From: Reyranella sp.
GTDB taxonomy: Bacteria > Pseudomonadota > Alphaproteobacteria > Reyranellales > Reyranellaceae
Reading direction: 5' to 3'
DNA length: 44,770 nt
NCBI GenBank assembly: GCA_022844015.1
Contig: JALHMO010000039.1
Coordinates: 1-44,770 of the forward strand
Made by a program: the position numbers and the translations under genes. The notes under the pieces were generated by a model. It was not told the DNA's origin. It was given only the letters and a program-made list of their open reading frames with translations, and did not search any database. Of the stretch, positions 43,136 to 44,770 are shown in pieces. Positions within the stretch are counted from its first letter, which is position 1. Each line of letters begins with the position of its first letter.

Positions 43136-44287
43136 CTATTCGTCCGGCGTGGCGCCCACCGGTGACCGACCGGCCCGCCCCTGGAACCGCGCGATGCCGA
43201 GGCCGTCGATCGGCACGTTGGTGCGGCCGGTGGCGACCAGCTCGGCCATCATCGCGCCGGTGCCCGGCCCGAGCTGGAAGCCGTGCGCCGAGAAGCCGAA
43301 CTGGTGGTAGACGCCCTCGCTGGTCGAGCTCGGCCCGATCACCGGGATGTCGTCGGGCATGCGCGCCTCGATGCCCGCCCAGGCGCGCACGATGGTGGCC
43401 GCGCGCATCACCGGGAACAGCTCCCACACCGTGCGCGCGCTGATCGCGAGCTTCGACCAGTCGAGCACGCTGCGATTCTCGTCGCGCAAGGGCTCGGCGA
43501 GATGGCCGCCGCCGATCACCACGGTGCCGTTCTCCAGCTGCTTGAAGGAGAGCTTTCGCCCGCGCAGGATCACCACCGGCTCGATGAAGGCGGGCAGCCG
43601 GCTGGTCACCATCAGCATCGGCGCGATGACCTCGAGCGGCACCGGCTCGCCGAGCTGCGCGGCAATCCGGTCGGCCCACGCGCCGGCGGCGTTCACCACC
43701 CTGGGTGCCTCGAGGGTGCCGGCGCTGGTCTCGACCCGCCACACCGACCCAGCGCGCGCGAGACCGGTCACGGTCACGCCCTCCATCACCTCGACACCGC
43801 GCTCGACGGCGCGGCGGCGGAATGCCTGCGTGGCACGGAACGGATCGGCGGCGCCGTCGCGGCGCGACACCACGCCGCCCGGGCAATGGTCCGACACCGC
43901 CGGCACGAGCCCCTTCAGCTCCTCGCGCCCGATCAGCTCCTCGTGGGTGAAACCCTTGAGGCGCAGCTCGTCGACGCGGGCGCGAAAGCCCGCGAGCTCC
44001 TCCTCGCTCTCCGCCACCAGCACCGTGCCATGACTGGAGAACCCGCAATCGTCGCCGACCAGATCCTCGATCCGCTCCCACAATTCCATCGAGGAGATCG
44101 ACAGCGGGATCTCGGCGATGTGGCGCGCCAGCTGGCGCACGCCGCCGGCATTGACGCCCGAGGCGTGACGGCCGGCGTAGTCCTTCTCGACCAGGATCGG
44201 CTTCAGCCCGCGCAACGCCAGGTGCAGCGCCGTCGAGCAGCCATGGATGCCGCCGCCGATCACCACGACGTCGGCGGTTCGAGCCAT
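43136..44287 (-). CDS. FAD-dependent amine/opine oxidoreductase (HcnC/SoxB/OoxB-like)
   Basis: I use ATG 44287 (MARTADVVVIGGGIHGCSTA). The 383-residue protein has the Rossmann dinucleotide site GGGIHGCSTALHLALRG with the ribose-binding Glu in LVEK, the substrate-domain strand VVNAAGAWADRIA, and the C-terminal GFSAHGFQLGPGTGAMMAEL typical of the DAO family. Together with the preceding gene it resembles the beta and alpha parts of hydrogen-cyanide synthase, opine oxidase or D-hydroxyproline dehydrogenase. An imino-acid or opine substrate is likely. The two genes are 2 bp apart. Confidence 0.88.
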   Translation of the reverse strand: MARTADVVVIGGGIHGCSTALHLALRGLKPILVEKDYAGRHASGVNAGGVRQLARHIAEIPLSISSMELWERIEDLVGDDCGFSSHGTVLVAESEEELAGFRARVDELRLKGFTHEELIGREELKGLVPAVSDHCPGGVVSRRDGAADPFRATQAFRRRAVERGVEVMEGVTVTGLARAGSVWRVETSAGTLEAPRVVNAAGAWADRIAAQLGEPVPLEVIAPMLMVTSRLPAFIEPVVILRGRKLSFKQLENGTVVIGGGHLAEPLRDENRSVLDWSKLAISARTVWELFPVMRAATIVRAWAGIEARMPDDIPVIGPSSTSEGVYHQFGFSAHGFQLGPGTGAMMAELVATGRTNVPIDGLGIARFQGRAGRSPVGATPDE

Positions 44288-44289
44288 CG

Positions 44290-44770
44290 TCAGCGCTCCA
44301 CGGCCTTGCGCTCGGCGGCGCTGATCGGCAGCGAGGCGAGCTCGGCCAGCGTGATCGGCTTCACCGGCGGGCGCAGCCGATAGTAGCCGACCTCGGCCGG
44401 CGTGGATTCGCGGGTCTCTGCGATCAGCTCCGTTACGGTGAGGCCGCACAGCCGGCCCTGGCACGGGCCCATGCCGCAGCGCAGGAAGGCCTTCATCTGG
44501 TTCGGACCCTCGCAGCCCAGCCGCGCCGTGTCGCGCACCTGGCGTGCCGTGACCTCCTCGCAACGGCAGACCAGCGTGTCGCCGTCGGGCCGCCGGAAGG
44601 CATCGGCCGGACGGTTCAGCCAGTCGAGGAAGGCACGGCCCATCTCCTCGCGCTGCAGGCGCTGGCGTGCTGCCTGCGGGTCCGGAATCGAGGCCTCGGG
44701 CCGCAGCGCGCGCACCGCCGCCAGGGCGGCGATCCGGCCGCGCTGGGCCGCCGCCGTTCCGCCGGCGATT
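44290..44770 (-). CDS. BFD-like [2Fe-2S] C-terminal part of an HcnB/OoxA-type subunit
   Basis: The reading frame enters from the right edge (IAGGTAAAQRGRIAALAAV at the boundary), so only the last 159 codons are here. The visible part carries a BFD-like iron-sulfur motif: LVCRCEEVTARQV, then MKAFLRCGMGPCQGRLCG, giving the four Cys ligands. The residues before it match the end of a pyridine-nucleotide-disulfide-type FAD domain. This is the layout of HcnB/OoxA subunits, which partner the HcnC/OoxB-like protein encoded 2 bp downstream. The 5' part lies outside the window. Confidence 0.87.
   Translation of the reverse strand, partial: IAGGTAAAQRGRIAALAAVRALRPEASIPDPQAARQRLQREEMGRAFLDWLNRPADAFRRPDGDTLVCRCEEVTARQVRDTARLGCEGPNQMKAFLRCGMGPCQGRLCGLTVTELIAETRESTPAEVGYYRLRPPVKPITLAELASLPISAAERKAVER

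Overview
The window is GC-rich DNA with densely packed genes. Long spurious open frames on the wrong strand, and many GTG or ATG starts preceded by G-rich Shine-Dalgarno sites, are typical of an alphaproteobacterium. The gene content (a Bug/TctC-type solute receptor, acyl-CoA ligases, several Fe(II)/2-oxoglutarate oxygenases, an enolase-superfamily enzyme, a glycolate/lactate oxidase relative) and the dispersed palindromes of the CATCCCGAG and CTCATCCTGAGGAG kinds would suit a Rhodospirillales or Hyphomicrobiales soil or water heterotroph such as a Reyranella-like organism. That placement is inference. No rRNA, tRNA, CRISPR array, integrase or transposase was seen.

Layout. 1-5.3 kb (minus): a SAM-domain/class III cyclase cut by the window edge, a persulfide dioxygenase-rhodanese fusion, an aldo/keto reductase, a 530-bp gene-free stretch full of nested inverted repeats, and a large MscS-type channel. 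5.3-9.8 kb: an acyl-CoA ligase, a DUF1772 membrane protein, and two tandem isopenicillin-N-synthase-like oxygenases. 9.8-12.8 kb (minus): a small DUF465-like protein, a double UspA protein, TerC, and a MipA/OmpV outer-membrane protein. 13.2-22.3 kb: a LysR regulator divergent from a tight run encoding an RND adaptor, an RND heavy-metal-type pump, an SbtA-like bicarbonate permease, an enolase-superfamily enzyme and a second acyl-CoA ligase. 22.6-28.6 kb: a TauD-like dioxygenase, a remnant of a DUF1932 dehydrogenase, an MBL hydrolase, a reductase preceded by an unlisted 43-codon gene, and an alpha/beta hydrolase divergent from a TetR regulator with two clear operators between them, followed by an NTF2-like protein and a Bug receptor. 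28.8-32.2 kb: a fused beta-oxidation enzyme and a thiolase.

32.2-38.6 kb is the most interesting part. Three translationally coupled minus-strand genes form a complete NHLM-type bacteriocin/microcin exporter: an HlyD-like adaptor, a C39 peptidase-ABC transporter, and a second ABC protein with a long N-terminal domain. Directly convergent with it, 3 bp from its last stop codon and just behind the thiolase gene, lies a 57-codon gene. Its product ends in a textbook double-glycine leader motif (ELTDDELNRIVGG) followed by a single Leu. It has a leader-type cleavage site but no core peptide. No RiPP-modifying enzyme is present in the window.

38.9-44.8 kb holds a tandem DUF1428 protein, a 56-nt perfect hairpin, an FMN-dependent alpha-hydroxy-acid oxidase, a phytanoyl-CoA-dioxygenase-like protein, a GST with an extra C-terminal region, dispersed repeats, and an HcnC/HcnB-like amine or opine dehydrogenase pair cut by the right edge. 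Overall the region looks like chromosomal catabolic and housekeeping DNA with one export island, not a mobile element.
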